From Tyto alba (lineage: Eukaryota; Chordata; Aves; Strigiformes; Tytonidae): a DNA stretch of 64,000 nucleotides. The stretch spans positions 25,351,936-25,415,935 of the forward strand of contig NW_024881327.1 in NCBI RefSeq assembly GCF_018691265.1, given 5' to 3'. Position numbers and translations under genes: made by a program. The notes under the pieces were generated by a model that saw nothing but the letters and a program-made list of their open reading frames with translations, did not search any database and was not told the origin of the DNA. Of the stretch, positions 1-11,785 are shown in pieces (the stretch's first letter is position 1; each line of letters starts with the position of its first letter).

Positions 1-548
1 CTGGGAGGACTGCAACATGAGGGGGTCTCTCACACCAGAGGAACTTGGAAAGGGCTGCGGCCCATGGGAGAGACTCAAGTCAAAGCAAATTCATGGAGGA
101 CTGTCTCCTGTGAGAGGGGGACCATGCTGGAGCAGGGAAAGAAGTTCCAGAAGTTCTCCCCTCCAAGATGGAAAAAGCAGCAGCACTGACTGCACCCGCC
201 ATTCCCTGCCCCCTGCACCACTGGGGGAGGAGGTAGAGATATCAGGAGCAGAACTGAGCCCAGGAAGAAGGGAGGGGTGGGGGGAAGGTGTTTTCAAGAT
301 GTGGTGATGCTTCTCACTGCCCTACTCTGTTAAGTGTTGTTGTTTTTAGTATGTGAATTAAATTTATGTTCTTTTTTCTTCTTCTATCAGTCTGCCTTTT
401 GTCCATGACCATAATGGGTGATTCATCCCTTCCTGTCCTATCTCAAATCCCAAGCCTTTGCTTATTTTCTCCTTCCCAGCACTGAGGGGCAAGGGAGTAG
501 TGAGCAGCTGCATGGTGCTCAGTTGCTGTCTGAGCCCAAACCACTGCA
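1..548 (+). mobile_element. LTR-like repeat, copy 1, 3' part, cut by window edge
   Basis: Aligns by eye along its whole length with 6018-6576, starting at the shared phrase CTGGGAGGACTGCAACATG, with roughly four of five bases the same plus small indels. It ends ...TGGTGCTCAGTTGCTGTCTGAGCCCAAACCACTGCA. That end is related to a GGTGCTTAGTTGCC...AAACCACAACA terminus that I recall from avian LTRs. Only the 3' part is inside the window. The short ORFs in it are not genes. Confidence 0.7.
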
Positions 549-1870
549 TATTTTTTTTCTATCCTTTTTATTAAAATTTCAATAATATTTATAGTGTCAA
601 AACAATGAAATCTACACTTTTGTACACATGACTGTATATTGATGATGAACAATGATGAGTGCTGTCTGATGATTTTGGTATGCATAGATTATATTACATT
701 GATAAATGGGAAAACTCACAGGGATGACATTACTACCCCTGAGACAGTGATTTTTCTCTAGACCTGCAGAGAGAATGTCTGTACAGGAAGAAATGGTGAG
801 CTGGGGTAGACTTTGTACATGGAGAAAAAGTTCTGAGTTCTTCCCATGAAAGGATGAGATAGTATATAAATAACTGATGTTATAACAGATAGGATCTAAT
901 TTGTATGCCAACAGCACTGCAATTTACATGGAAGTGTTTTTAGAGATAAAGCTGAAGATTTTTTTTTTTTTAAGATTACAAATAAGGAACATGTTTTATT
1001 GCCCATTTTAGGATGTTTTTTATATTTCTAAACAATTTACTTTAGGCACTTAAAAGAACACTCTTTTAAGTGACCTAGTCTTCATTCAAAGGATGAGTCC
1101 CTGAGGCTAGAAGTCTCTCTAAGTAGTTTTCTAATGCTTATTTAGCCAGTATATTCCTGTGCTAGTGAAAGCAGTAGTGTTTATATCATGATGTGCCAGG
1201 TACTGGAGCTAATTGATTATGTTCTCCGCATGGAACTTTGAAGTAAGAAACTTGATTTGTCTCTGTTGAGGATGGAGAAACAGAGGAACTTACTGACCCT
1301 ATTAGAACATTGCAGAGTATCTGTAGGATACTTTGTGGTCTTCAGTGATAGTCCAGAAGTGCTTTTGGTTATTGGTGTGTTTAATGACATAGACAGGAAA
1401 GCAAGGAGAGACTTCACAGAATTTTTTAATGGAATCAAATAATGGTTCTAGATGGGTATAAAAGGTTAAGTATTTTTAATCAGACGCTTTTGTCAATATT
1501 AAGCAAATAAAAGTCAATATTTAAAATTCGCAGAGATAAATCAAGCTCTGAGCAACGTTCAAGCTACGCTACAATAATGCAACTCAATTTGAAAATGTCA
1601 AAGGAAACATTCTATATGTTTTAGCAAAGTGTACTGGTTCATGATGGTCATGGTTTTGTGGATTTTTATTAAAAAAAGAACTTACCCAAAACATTATATC
1701 TAGTTTCTTGTTCTTCAAAAAACTGTGAAAGGACTAAATATGATATAATAATCTCCTGTGCTGCAAAATACTCCATTAAAGAAATTATGTGTAAGAGGTG
1801 TTGTTCCCTATGTAAATATTGTAGAGAGGAATGGAGAGAGGGAGCACAATTAATTCACTGACTTTTCTTC

Positions 1871-1940
1871 AATAATAATAATAACAACAACAACAACAAT
1901 TATTATTATTATTATTATTATTAATAATAATAATAATAAT
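1871..1940. repeat. Self-complementary AAT / AAC / ATT microsatellite
   Basis: A run of AAT units, then AAC units, then ATT units, then AAT units again, about 70 nt in all. The ATT block is complementary to the AAT blocks on either side, so the tract can fold into a hairpin with two alternative partners. Confidence 0.9.
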
Positions 1941-2239
1941 CTACTAGTGGAGACAACAAATGAAATGGTGATGATGTGGACTATGTGTGTGATTTCCCAT
2001 AGGAGGTTATTACTTGGCCTTATCAAGAGATTTTCACTGAGTTTGAATGGGCATTTATAGGCACAAGGAGTTAGTATTCCATATAAAGAATTATTTTTTT
2101 TAACATTGGGAGACTTTATAGTATTCCTAGTAAGTAATGGTTCATATAATTTCTCAATGTGTCAGTGTTTCTCTCTTCATCTTACTCAGCAGTAGAATTC
2201 ACATTTTTCAGTGCTATTAGTTTGTATGTCTGTGCGGCA

Positions 2240-2305
2240 ATGGCACATTGCTGGCTCATGTTCAGCCTTAAGCACTGCAAGAACATCCTTTCCTCAGTTG
2301 TGGTA
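2240..2305 (-). mobile_element. Possible ancient CR1 fragment
   Basis: Contains GCACATTGCTGGCTCATG, an 18-base match to the intact-looking CR1 copy in this window (11331-11348). After a gap comes TCCTTTCCTCAG, resembling the TCCTTCTCCGCAG that follows in CR1. The remainder is too decayed to align by eye. Confidence 0.4.
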
Positions 2306-2576
2306 CACAAACCCTGAAGGCATTCCTGGAGATTACAGGTGCCTGGAGAACACCATCTACTCTGGGATCCACTCGTGATTGATAGGAAGGAAGAATCCCA
2401 ATGGTTTGCAAAACTATCATCAGAGATTTAGAAAATCAGATGGTTGAGAAGAAAATTTGCCTTCTAAGTCAAGACATTTATTTCCTAGAATACCCAGATT
2501 TCTCTATCTAGCTTGGATTAAGTAATATAATAGAGCTGAAATGACTTCAGTTAATTTTTGCCCAGATGCTAAGTAA

Positions 2577-2600
2577 TTTTTTTTTTTTTTTTTTTTTTTT
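2577..2600. repeat. Poly-T tract, 24 nt
   Basis: An uninterrupted T run followed by ATTAAAGATT. Read on the minus strand it is a poly-A run, which may mark an old retroposed insert, but no source sequence is recognizable next to it. Confidence 0.85.
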
Positions 2601-5540
2601 ATTAAAGATTACCTTTTTGAAAAAGAATGACAGGTAGTTTGTAATTTCTGGATATTTGACTGCATAGCCAGAAACAGCAATGTTCAAGCTCTCCTTTGAA
2701 ACACCTGGCTGTTCTTTCATCTGCAAAATGCTGCTGACTCCTCTTGTTCTGGAAAAAAAAGTTCAGTTGCAGAAGGAAGTGGAGATTTATTCCTGATAAT
2801 CTATGAGTCTGTGAATTAATAAACTCCAACCAAACTGGGGAGCAAAAAAACACCAAAAATAACTCCTCAATGAGGAATGTTGAAATAAATCACCCTAAAA
2901 TCAAACTTAAACAAAATAGGAAATGAATACAATCTAGAAATTTAAACCCAAAAATCACAGAAAAAGAATTTTCACTCTACCACATGAGAAGTGTCCAAAT
3001 CTCCATAAGGTTGTTTTTATTTGTCACGACTGTTGATTTAATGTGGAAGATAATTGAGGGCTACCACCTCTGACCAAAAAGTATGTGGTAGAACTGTGTC
3101 TACCCATTTTACCTTGGTGAGATTTGGAGACACAAGCTAAGGGTCTCTTCCGTAGTTCTTAGGCTGCTTTTACTTAGTTTTTCCCAGGCCAGAACTCAAT
3201 TTATCAAATGGCATATCTAGCTCAAAATACTTAGATATAAGATTATGAACTTTGCTGTGAAATCTAACATTTTGTAATGAGTTTGAAGAGAGGATGCCAG
3301 GGAGCATTTTCTCTCTTACAAAGTAGGAACCTTCAATTATACATTTTTAAGAGAGTAATTTGTTTAATCCTGAGAGACAGCTACAATAATCTGAGGTCAT
3401 TTAAGTGAAAAGAAGCTGCAGAGAAAGTCAGAGCAGCGCCACCTGGGTCAGAACAAACATTGAAAGAAGTAGCGTGTTAATACTTAAAGAATTTATTCAT
3501 GCATTTTTTATAACTTCTAGCCTTTGTAGTTGAATGTAATGAATGGGTCTCCAAGAGGTTGAGTCATCATGCCCGTAGCTGATGCCAGTTTCCAGGCATT
3601 AACTTTAATTATTGATGCTTTCCCTAATAGACCTGATGGCACATTTTTTAAAGTAAAGGTTCTGTCTTACTAAAGGCATGCCCTGCTGCTGGGCACACTG
3701 GCTGTCCCTAGCAGAGGTAAATGTGAAGCTTCCACTTGCTCTTTAATTTAAGGCTTTATTTTTCAGTTGTTCTTTAATTATTTGGTGCAGTGCTTTCAAT
3801 TCTAGGCTAGGTTGACTTTGAAGAAGTCCATAACTGGAGAAGCAAACCAAGTGTGAGGGTTTTGAAGGGTCTTTCAAAACCTGTGAAGTTGCTTCAGAAG
3901 GCAGCATGGTGCTCTATTTACAGTTTCATGAGAATATTAAGCAGCAGTTTCCAGACTAACATATGTGCCCCAAGAATTTTCAATGACAATGTTCTGTGTT
4001 TCATAGTACCTTGCACCTTGAGTATGTGTTTCATCATTTTTATAAACAGTACCTTTTTAGGCAGGTAGCTGGGTGTTCCTTTTATTAGAGGAAGAACATG
4101 GGTGGTGAAAGGTGCAATGACTTGGATATTAGATATAGTGGAAAATTTTGAGTTAAAGAATTATTGGCACAAGTTGAAACTAATGTTATATCTTAATTTA
4201 TAATTTTGCTTATATCAGTGCAAGCTCATCTGTAAATCCTCTGTTTTTCACCAGCAGCAGAGGTTGGGAGATGAGAAAGAGATGGTACAGTGTTCTTTCT
4301 AGTTCTAAATAAGAAATGTCGGACAACAAATGATTTATAACAGTTCTTTAACAAGACATCATAAAAAGAGCAATATAGATATCAAGTAAATCCTCTTCAG
4401 ATGCTGGGTACCCTGCATTAATGCAGCATCAGACAGACTCTGGATGGATTTTCCCACAGCATGCTGTGCACATTCCCTCCATGGAGAGAGGTTCCTTCTT
4501 TCTAGATGTTCAAGCCATTATATACTTTTCTTACAAGAAAACAACTCTATTCATAAAGGACATTAATGTGATAACTTCTTCCTGTACTTTTAGATACAGG
4601 CTAGGCTGTGCAGGTGGTGTAACTGCTGGTACCGAGTGGGAGCTGCCCATAGGCTCCAATGTTGCCATAAGGTGGCTGAGGTTGTCCTGTGGCCAAGAAC
4701 ATGGTTTAGCAAAGCCCAGCCTGACGTCCACGTTGGACATGCACCATGTTAACTGCCTACTCAGGTTAACTGTCGTGTGGATCACTAGCTACTCAATGTA
4801 GAGTGGTCTCCTGGTCAGGAGGGATACACCCACCTCTCTAGAACAGGTCCTCTTTTGATTTGAGAATGCACAGCCTCAGGCAAGCTTTCACCAGCAGGGG
4901 TTCAAACTGAGTCACGTGTTTTGATTGTAGCATCCTTGCGAACAAAACCTAAATCTTGTGTGTAAGCTGTCTCACTTAAGTGTGTTTTCATAAAAACTGT
5001 GAAGGGAAATGGAGTGACATGTATATTTTGTTGTGTGAGATCAGTCAAGGCTCAGTGTAATTTTGTTTTAAAGGTAAAAACATATAGAAAACAGTGATCA
5101 TGAATGAAATAAGGCAGAAAATCAGCAAAATAGACTGAAAGGGAACTGGACATTTAGGAACTTCCAAATTTCTATCCTGGCCCTATAGTGTCATCTTTAA
5201 CAAGCCTTTTAATATTGTATATCACTTTCATCTTCTGTAAAATGGAGTAATCATGGTTCTTCCTTCTGAAAATTGTTGATTTTCAAACCCTTTGTGGATA
5301 CATCTAGTCTGCAGGTGGTGACTACCCAGTGCTTACTTTTCATGAGATCATATCACCTGGAGTGCAAGTGACACACTGAGAATGGTCACTTTGTCCCCAC
5401 TGGTGTTTCTAGAGAAGTTTGAACAGAAGCAGCTCAGTTTATGGCACTGATGGCTGCACAACAGATTCTCAGACTTTCTCATCCTTCTCATCTAGGGGAA
5501 TTGGCCTCACAATTTAAGTCACTTTCATATAACAGCGGTA

Positions 5541-6576
5541 TGTTGTTGTGCTGGGTTTGAGTGTGTGTGTGTGTGGTTTTTGGTAGCAGGGGACGGGGCT
5601 ATAGTGCTGGCCCCCTGTGAGAAGCTTCTTGAAGCTCCCTTGACTCCAAGTCAGATCCATCTCTGGCCAAGGCCAAGCCAATTAGTGACAGTGGCCGCAC
5701 CTCTGTGATAATGTATTTAAGAAGGGGAACCTGAGAGGAGGAGTTGGAACTGTGAGGAGGAGTTGTAAGGAGCACATCTATGTGAACATCGAGGGCAGTG
5801 GAAGAAAGGAAGAGGAAGCTGGGGGGAAGGTGAACTGGTGCACCCCTCCTGCAGCCCATGGTGAGATGGCAGGGCCAGCACCCCTGCTACCCATGGAGGT
5901 CCCCAGTGGAGAAGATGCCCATCTGCAGCCTGTGGAAGACCCCATCCTGGATTGGGTGATTATGCTTGAAAGAGGCCAGGACTCTGAGGGAAGAAGAAGC
6001 CCCTGTTGTTGTAGTTTGGAACTGGGAGGACTGCAACATGGGGAGGGGACCCACACCGGAGCATCTTGGGAAGGGCTGTGGCCTGTGGGAGGGACTCACA
6101 TCAGAGAAAGTTCATGGAGGACTGTCTCCCATGAGAGGGGAACCACACTGGAGCAGGGGAAGAATGCAAGGAGTTCCTCCCTTCCTGAGGAGAAAGAAAC
6201 AGTGTTACTGACCATACACCCCATTCCCTGCCCCCTGTGCCACCTGGAGGGGAGGAGGTAGAGAAATCGGGAGCAAAACTGAGCCTGGGAAGAAAGGAGG
6301 GGTGGGGGGAAGGTGTTTTTAAGATGTGGTAATGCTTCTCACTGTCCTACTCTGTCTGCAAAGTGTTGTTGTTAGTGTCTGAATTAAGTTAATGTTCTTT
6401 TTCTTCCCCTAATGAATCTGTCTTTTGCCCATGACCATAAGGGGTTAGTCACCCCTCCCTGTCCTTATCTTGATTCCTGAGCCTTTTGCTTATTTTCTCC
6501 TTTCCCTTTCTGAGAGGGAAGCGGGGAGTGAGTGGCTGTGTGGTGCTCAGTTGCCCTCTGAGCTCAAACCACAACA
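5541..6576 (+). mobile_element. Avian LTR-like element, full-length solo copy
   Basis: About 1.03 kb from TGTTGTTGTGCTGGGTTTGAG to GAGCTCAAACCACAACA. The ends are short inverted repeats beginning TGTTGT and ending ACAACA, the TG...CA form of an LTR. A TATA-like TATTTAA sits at 5714-5720, about 170 bp in, and a GT run lies at about 5560-5575. Homologous to 1-548. I favour an ERV-derived solo LTR of a bird family; the exact family and the target-site duplication are not resolved (flanks GGTA and GTTA differ by one base). Its 169-codon + strand ORF (5752-6261) has no recognizable domain. Confidence 0.6.
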
Positions 6577-9500
6577 GTTATATTGTTTCTTATGTCATCA
6601 AAAGCATTTGAGTCTTTCTGGATGTTTTTTAATTCACTAGAAGTTAAAAGACAGAAAATTAGCTTAAAGGAGATACGCAGTGATTTCTCATGCTACATTA
6701 TTTGTACCTGTTATTTGTTAAGCTCTGACTGTTTTATAAGAGACAAATATGACCTGATGAACTTACAGTCTAAATTAGCTTATAAGTAATACATTACAGA
6801 AGTCAATACATATGTATAAATGAACATGATTCTGCCTAAATACTGTCAAAGAACTGGCCTTATGAGTTTACAGTATCATTGTCTTTGAACAACCAACATT
6901 AAAACTAATTAACATATCTCAGGAACCTAACACCAGCTTTTCTATCATCACATTCACTGATATTTTGTTTCTTACTCTGCGCTTTTCTCCAGAGCTATAG
7001 CTTTAATTCTTTTCTTGCAGGTTCTCAATCCTTTTCTTGCAGATTTGTTATATGAAAAGTACTGCACAACGTGAGACTTTCTAAGGTAAAATTTTCTTTA
7101 AATAGCTGATTTCAATCAGATAGTGAGACCTGGCTATAATACTACCATGTATTATGGATAAAATGATCTATCTGTCTTTGTTAATTTTCTTTGGATTTTA
7201 TTAAAGTTCAATGACAACCAGGTCTAAACCCTACTGATATTAACTGGAGTTCTCCAGCTGACTTTTGGGTTTACATCAGGTCATTATGAACAGACAACTG
7301 CATAGTGGTGATAAATATTCCTGTATAGTGAGCCAAATTCAACTCTAATTTAACCATGTCCTTTCCATAGAGATGCTGTGAATAAATTCACTTATGGCAT
7401 TAAAAACAGTATTACTTTTTGAAAAATATGTCTGATTTGGAAAATGGAAATAAAAGGCAAGTTAGTGAAACAAGCATTGATTAAATGATAAATATAATAA
7501 CAGAGACATGAAAGAGAAGTATAACAGGAAAAACAATAGAGTTTTTTTTTTACGTATCTTAATTTTATCTTATGCTTGTCTATTATACCTGTTTTTTGTA
7601 TCAATCAGGCTTTTTAAAATTTATTTTTATCAATATCATGGTAGTTGCCTTTCAGATATAAATGAAAGCACACAATAACCATGATCTGAGGCTTAATGCA
7701 TGACACCCAGGGGCACATTCATTACTAATTTTCTAATTTACTAATTACTAAACTGCATTGCTGGCTCATTGCAAATAAATTAAAATGGGTATATTAGGTG
7801 CAATTTAAAAATATCAGCCACATTGAACAGAACTAAAATTTGGCTTAATTGCACTTTGATTACACTGGTACAAATTATTGGAAGACAAACTTTTATTGGT
7901 TTTAAAATGTTCTTATGCCTCTAAAATTAGTAAAAGAGGATAAACCAGTTTTAAACTGAATGAAAGTTGTCAAGACAACATTTTTCATAGTTTTGATCAG
8001 ATAAAAGTCCCAATTTTAGTTTTCCTTAGACCACAAAGTGTATGTATGGAAGCAGTCTGTTCTGCACTGATCCACATTCAGAACTGGCTGTATAAATATT
8101 AAGCCTGCCGTTTCCTAATTTCTGACTCCTACCATCACTGAAGTCTCTACTTTATTTTGCTGATTGTTTGAGGAACTCTGAACTAGTAACAGCACATCTT
8201 ATTTTTATAATAATTTTATGGAAAGAATATTTTTTTCCTGTTATACGGATACAGTCCACCACATGCCCCTGTTCCTCTAACTGGGTCTGTGTGGTCTTTT
8301 TTACTATAATATCTCAACCCCATCAAACATCATAAGCGGAGCAGTACTTAAAACCCTCAACTCTTCATGTCTTTGAGTGCATCACAAAGGATGGTACAAT
8401 TAGCCAGAGATGCTGACAAAAATTTGGTACTAATGAGCACTGGCTTTAAACTACAAGCAGTGCATGAACTCCAAATAGAAAAAGCAATGCATCTGAAAAA
8501 AGTACATGGCTCCACTAGGGTTAATAATTATTATTTCTATTTGCCAATATTTTTCATTATATGCTTTTAATTTTTTTTTCCCAAATCTTCAATTTTTTTG
8601 CTCTATATCCCCAGAGACTTCCCTGGTTTGTGCCGTAGCTGCCACAGGTGGCTAAAGGTCTGGTCCCAAACCAGGCTTTCCCTGTTGTGGGAACCTTGAA
8701 CTGTGAGTCTGATGGTGAGATGTCTAAAGCTAGATCAGCAACAAGGTACCAAGCTAGTGAAACTGATGGAAAGGTATTTCCTGAACGACTTCCATGGCCA
8801 AACTTCCCGCTCCAGCCTTCAGCTCTTACAGGTAATCGCTGCTCCTGTTTGGTCCCCAAGGACCTCCTTCCACCTAGGGAATTGCACCAACAAGTTCTTA
8901 GGATGATTTTATATCCTATAGCATATGCTACAAACTGAAAAGTGTTGTGTAATCTCTGAAGTTGTGAGACCATTCAGAACATTGTTCAAGAACTGATTCC
9001 TGACAATTTTAATTTTTCTGATTCTGCCTTCTCTTTTTAATATGACTGACTGACTTTCAGACTTCTTGAAGTCCAAAATACGTTCTGGGGCATCCTTTGG
9101 CAACCTCAGATGGAAACATGGCTGCTGAGGAGCATAAATCATGTCCATCCAAAATGCTTAATGTTCTATTACCACATTTGCTGTTTAGTTTTGCTTTTAG
9201 ATTTAAGCACATTAGTAATGTATACTTGTAGTTAGACCCCAAATGTGATGTGGTCTTACTTTTTACAGCAACTCAGTCAACCTTGGTTGAGGAAAAAGGA
9301 TTTGTTCCCAACATTTTTTTTAGAAATGTGATGTGTTGAAATCTATCTTTAGAATTTTTCTGTTCTAATTTTTTTTTTTAAATATTTCTCTTTTTCTTAG
9401 GAAATTTGGAATATGTCAGGCATTTCTGACAGCAATTTGTGACTGAATTTGTGTATGCAATTTTTTTAAAGGCAAAAGATTTGATCAAATATTTTTCTTT

Positions 9501-10710
9501 CATGCATATAGTATAAGAAAAATGCATATCTTATATTGGAAGTAACATTTTTAATTAGAAGCTTTAAACTTTCATTCTTGGAATAGGTTTGTGTTTTATT
9601 AAGTGATGAATGCTACCATTACTGATCCATGTCATTCTGTTCAAATTTTTTAAGTTGACTTGTGTGTTATCAGTATATTATCGATGTGTAAGGAATTCCT
9701 TGTCCTTTCTCTGCAATCTCCCTTGTGCCAGCATGAGTTTGTGTTGGGTGTGCGAGAAACTGAACCGGGGACTTAATCCAGGTTGAAAATGGTCCAATGG
9801 CAGCAGGAAACAATAAGTTCTCCAGACCAGGTTGGCCTCCTAATTGCTTTTGCCAGCAGAAGGAGAGGACGGTGTAGATGCAGGCATAAGCAGCAGCAGC
9901 AGAGGGAGATGAAGTTACTTCTAGCTTATTTGATGTTAAAGTAAAACTCTGGTGAGCAAGCAAGCTCCTAGAAATGCAGGTTTGCGGACAAAATCTTCAC
10001 TGTTGTGCACAGTACCCCAAAGAGAAGAATCCTGACACTTTTAGTTACTTCTCATTAATGCAAATAGATTATCTCTTTTGCTGTTTTACTATTTCTAACC
10101 ACTTTTCCAATACGTGACCAAGCCGCCCATCCTATTCCCTTCTAGACTACATTAAATTTATTCTCCTTAGTATTGTTGAAAGATTAACGTGTTTGTAGAA
10201 GGATTTGTTGCACACTGAGTATTTTCCTTTGTGAGTAGCAAAATAATATTTAGTAGGCGTCAGGCTCTTTACTGTGTCTAAACATGTGTGGGGTTCTCAA
10301 CAGTTGAGTGTTTTCCACCAAGTTGCAGTTTTTAATTAGGCAGCTGGTGACATCTGGTGCCAAGATTACAGAAAAGATTTCCGGTGGCAGATGAAAGCTG
10401 GTGTCTGCTTCATAATGAGTAGATGGTGGAAAAAGGCTCATGGCTGGGATTATGCTTACATGTTACAGAATGTACACAGGCCCTGCTGGAAAAGTTGTCT
10501 GCTAATTTTTTATTTACCTCATATATGTGGCTAATTTTGAGATGCAGTGTCTTGTAAAATGTAAAATGAAATAGTCATTTTTTCCCCCTCTGTAGTAGTA
10601 ATAAACATTTAAATACCACTCTGCATTCTTGTAGAAAGCAGGGCAAATCCTATTATTTTAAGTCAATAAATAATGCTGTGAAACTGAACAAAAATGAGAT
10701 TTTACTTTAT
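6577..10710. other. AT-rich intergenic DNA, no gene recognized
   Basis: Only short ORFs, many overlapping on both strands (for example 8557-8973 minus, 138 codons, no recognizable domain, and 8648-8938 plus). A homeobox-motif-rich AT stretch lies at about 7690-7990 and a somewhat GC-richer patch at 9690-9970. No RNA gene or repeat family recognized. Confidence 0.5.
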
Positions 10711-11785
10711 CATAGAATCATAGAATGGTTTGGGTTGGAAGGGACTTTAAAGCTCATCAAGTTCCAACGCCCCTGCCACGGGCAGGGACACCTTCCACCA
10801 GCCCAGGTTGCTCAAAGCCCCGTCCAGCCTGGCCTTGAGCCCTGCCAGGGAGGGGGCAGCCACAGCTGCTCTGGGTGAACTGTGCCACTGTCTCACTACT
10901 CTCACAGGAAAGAATTTCTTCTCCATATCTCATCTAAATGTACTCTCTTTCAGTTTAAAACTCTTACCCCTCATCCTATCCCTACACCCCCTGAGGAAGA
11001 GTCCCTCCCCACCTTTCCTGTAACCCCCTTTAAGCACTGTAAGGCCGCTATAAGGTCTCCCCAGAGCCTTCTCTTCTCCAGGCTGAACAACCCCAACTCT
11101 CTCAGCCTGTCCTCATCAGGGAGGTGCTCCAACCCCTGATCATCTTCGTGACCTCCTCTGGACCCCCTCGAGCAGGTCCATGTCCTCCTTATGTTGGGAG
11201 CCCCAGAGCTGAATGCAACACTGCAGGGGGGGTCTCATGAGAGCAGAGTAGAGGGGGAGAATCCCCTCCCTTGACCTGCTGGCCACACTTCTGATGCAGC
11301 CCAGGACACGGTTGGCTTTCTGGACTGCAAGTGCACATTGCTGGCTCATGGTCAATTTTCCATCCATTACTACTCCCAAGTCCTTCTCCGCAGGGCTGCT
11401 CTCAATCCACTCATCCCCCAGCCTGTGTTTGTGCTTGGGATTGCCCTGACCCATGTGCAGGACCTTGCACTTGGCCTTGTTGAACTTCATGAGGTTTGCA
11501 TGGGCCCACCTCTCCAGCCTGTCCAGGTCCCTCTGGATGGCATCCCTGCCCTCCAGCATGCCAACCACACTACACAGCTCGGTGTCACCATCAAACTTGC
11601 TGGGGGTGCACTCGATCCCACTGTCATGTTGCCCACAAAAATGTTAAACAGTGCTGGTCCCAATACTGACCCCTGAGGAACACGACTCGTCACTGCTCTC
11701 CACTTGGACATTGAGCGATTGGCTGCACCTCTTTGAGTGCGACCACCCAGCCAATGCCTTATCCACCAAATAATCTTAAACATGT
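10711..11785 (-). mobile_element. CR1 LINE fragment, 5'-truncated, reverse transcriptase broken
   Basis: Inserted on the minus strand. Its 3' end is at 10711, where CATAGAAT occurs twice (10711-10718, 10719-10726), the CR1 tail repeat, next to the typical GGTTTGGGTTGGAAGGGAC. Minus-strand translation shows the CR1 reverse transcriptase C-terminal half: [27 protein letters not shown], then in another frame [16 protein letters not shown] and later [28 protein letters not shown] and [16 protein letters not shown] frameshift lies near 11625, between the NIF block and the expected catalytic ADD motif, which reads KFDGDTEL here and is therefore altered. It begins just before the GRTQR region, so the endonuclease and most of the reverse transcriptase are absent. 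A dead copy. Confidence 0.96.
11140..11783 (-). pseudogene. Remnant of CR1 reverse transcriptase ORF, two frames
   Basis: Coding remnant inside the CR1 element. Frame A (11487-11783) carries [15 protein letters not shown], the conserved reverse transcriptase block. Frame B (11140-11568) carries the thumb and C-terminal part up to ...[11 protein letters not shown]. The two are separated by a frameshift near 11625 and the catalytic YADD-type motif is degraded to DGD. Not functional. Confidence 0.9.

Larger units (their letters stand above)
549..5540. other. AT-rich intergenic DNA between two LTR-like copies
   Basis: Nearly 5 kb with only short ORFs (longest 126 codons, 4421-4801, open on both strands and without known motifs). 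It holds the AAT/ATT repeat at 1871, a poly-T tract at 2577 and a possible old CR1 scrap near 2240. No gag, pol or env coding traces, so it does not look like the inside of a provirus flanked by the two copies. Confidence 0.6.

Noticed and set aside
4421..4801. 126-codon + strand ORF as a gene
   Set aside because: No recognizable domain, an 84-codon ORF overlaps on the other strand, and there is no splice or promoter context.
5752..6261. 169-codon ORF as a gene
   Set aside because: It lies entirely inside the LTR-like repeat and its frame is not kept in the homologous copy at 1-548.
1..6576. A complete provirus with LTRs at 1-548 and 5541-6576
   Set aside because: No gag, protease, reverse transcriptase, integrase or env traces in any frame between them; the interior is ordinary AT-rich DNA. 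Kept as an open question in the findings, not as an annotation.
8557..8973. 138-codon minus-strand ORF and overlapping + ORFs
   Set aside because: Overlapping open frames on both strands, no domain, no supporting splice sites or initiation context.
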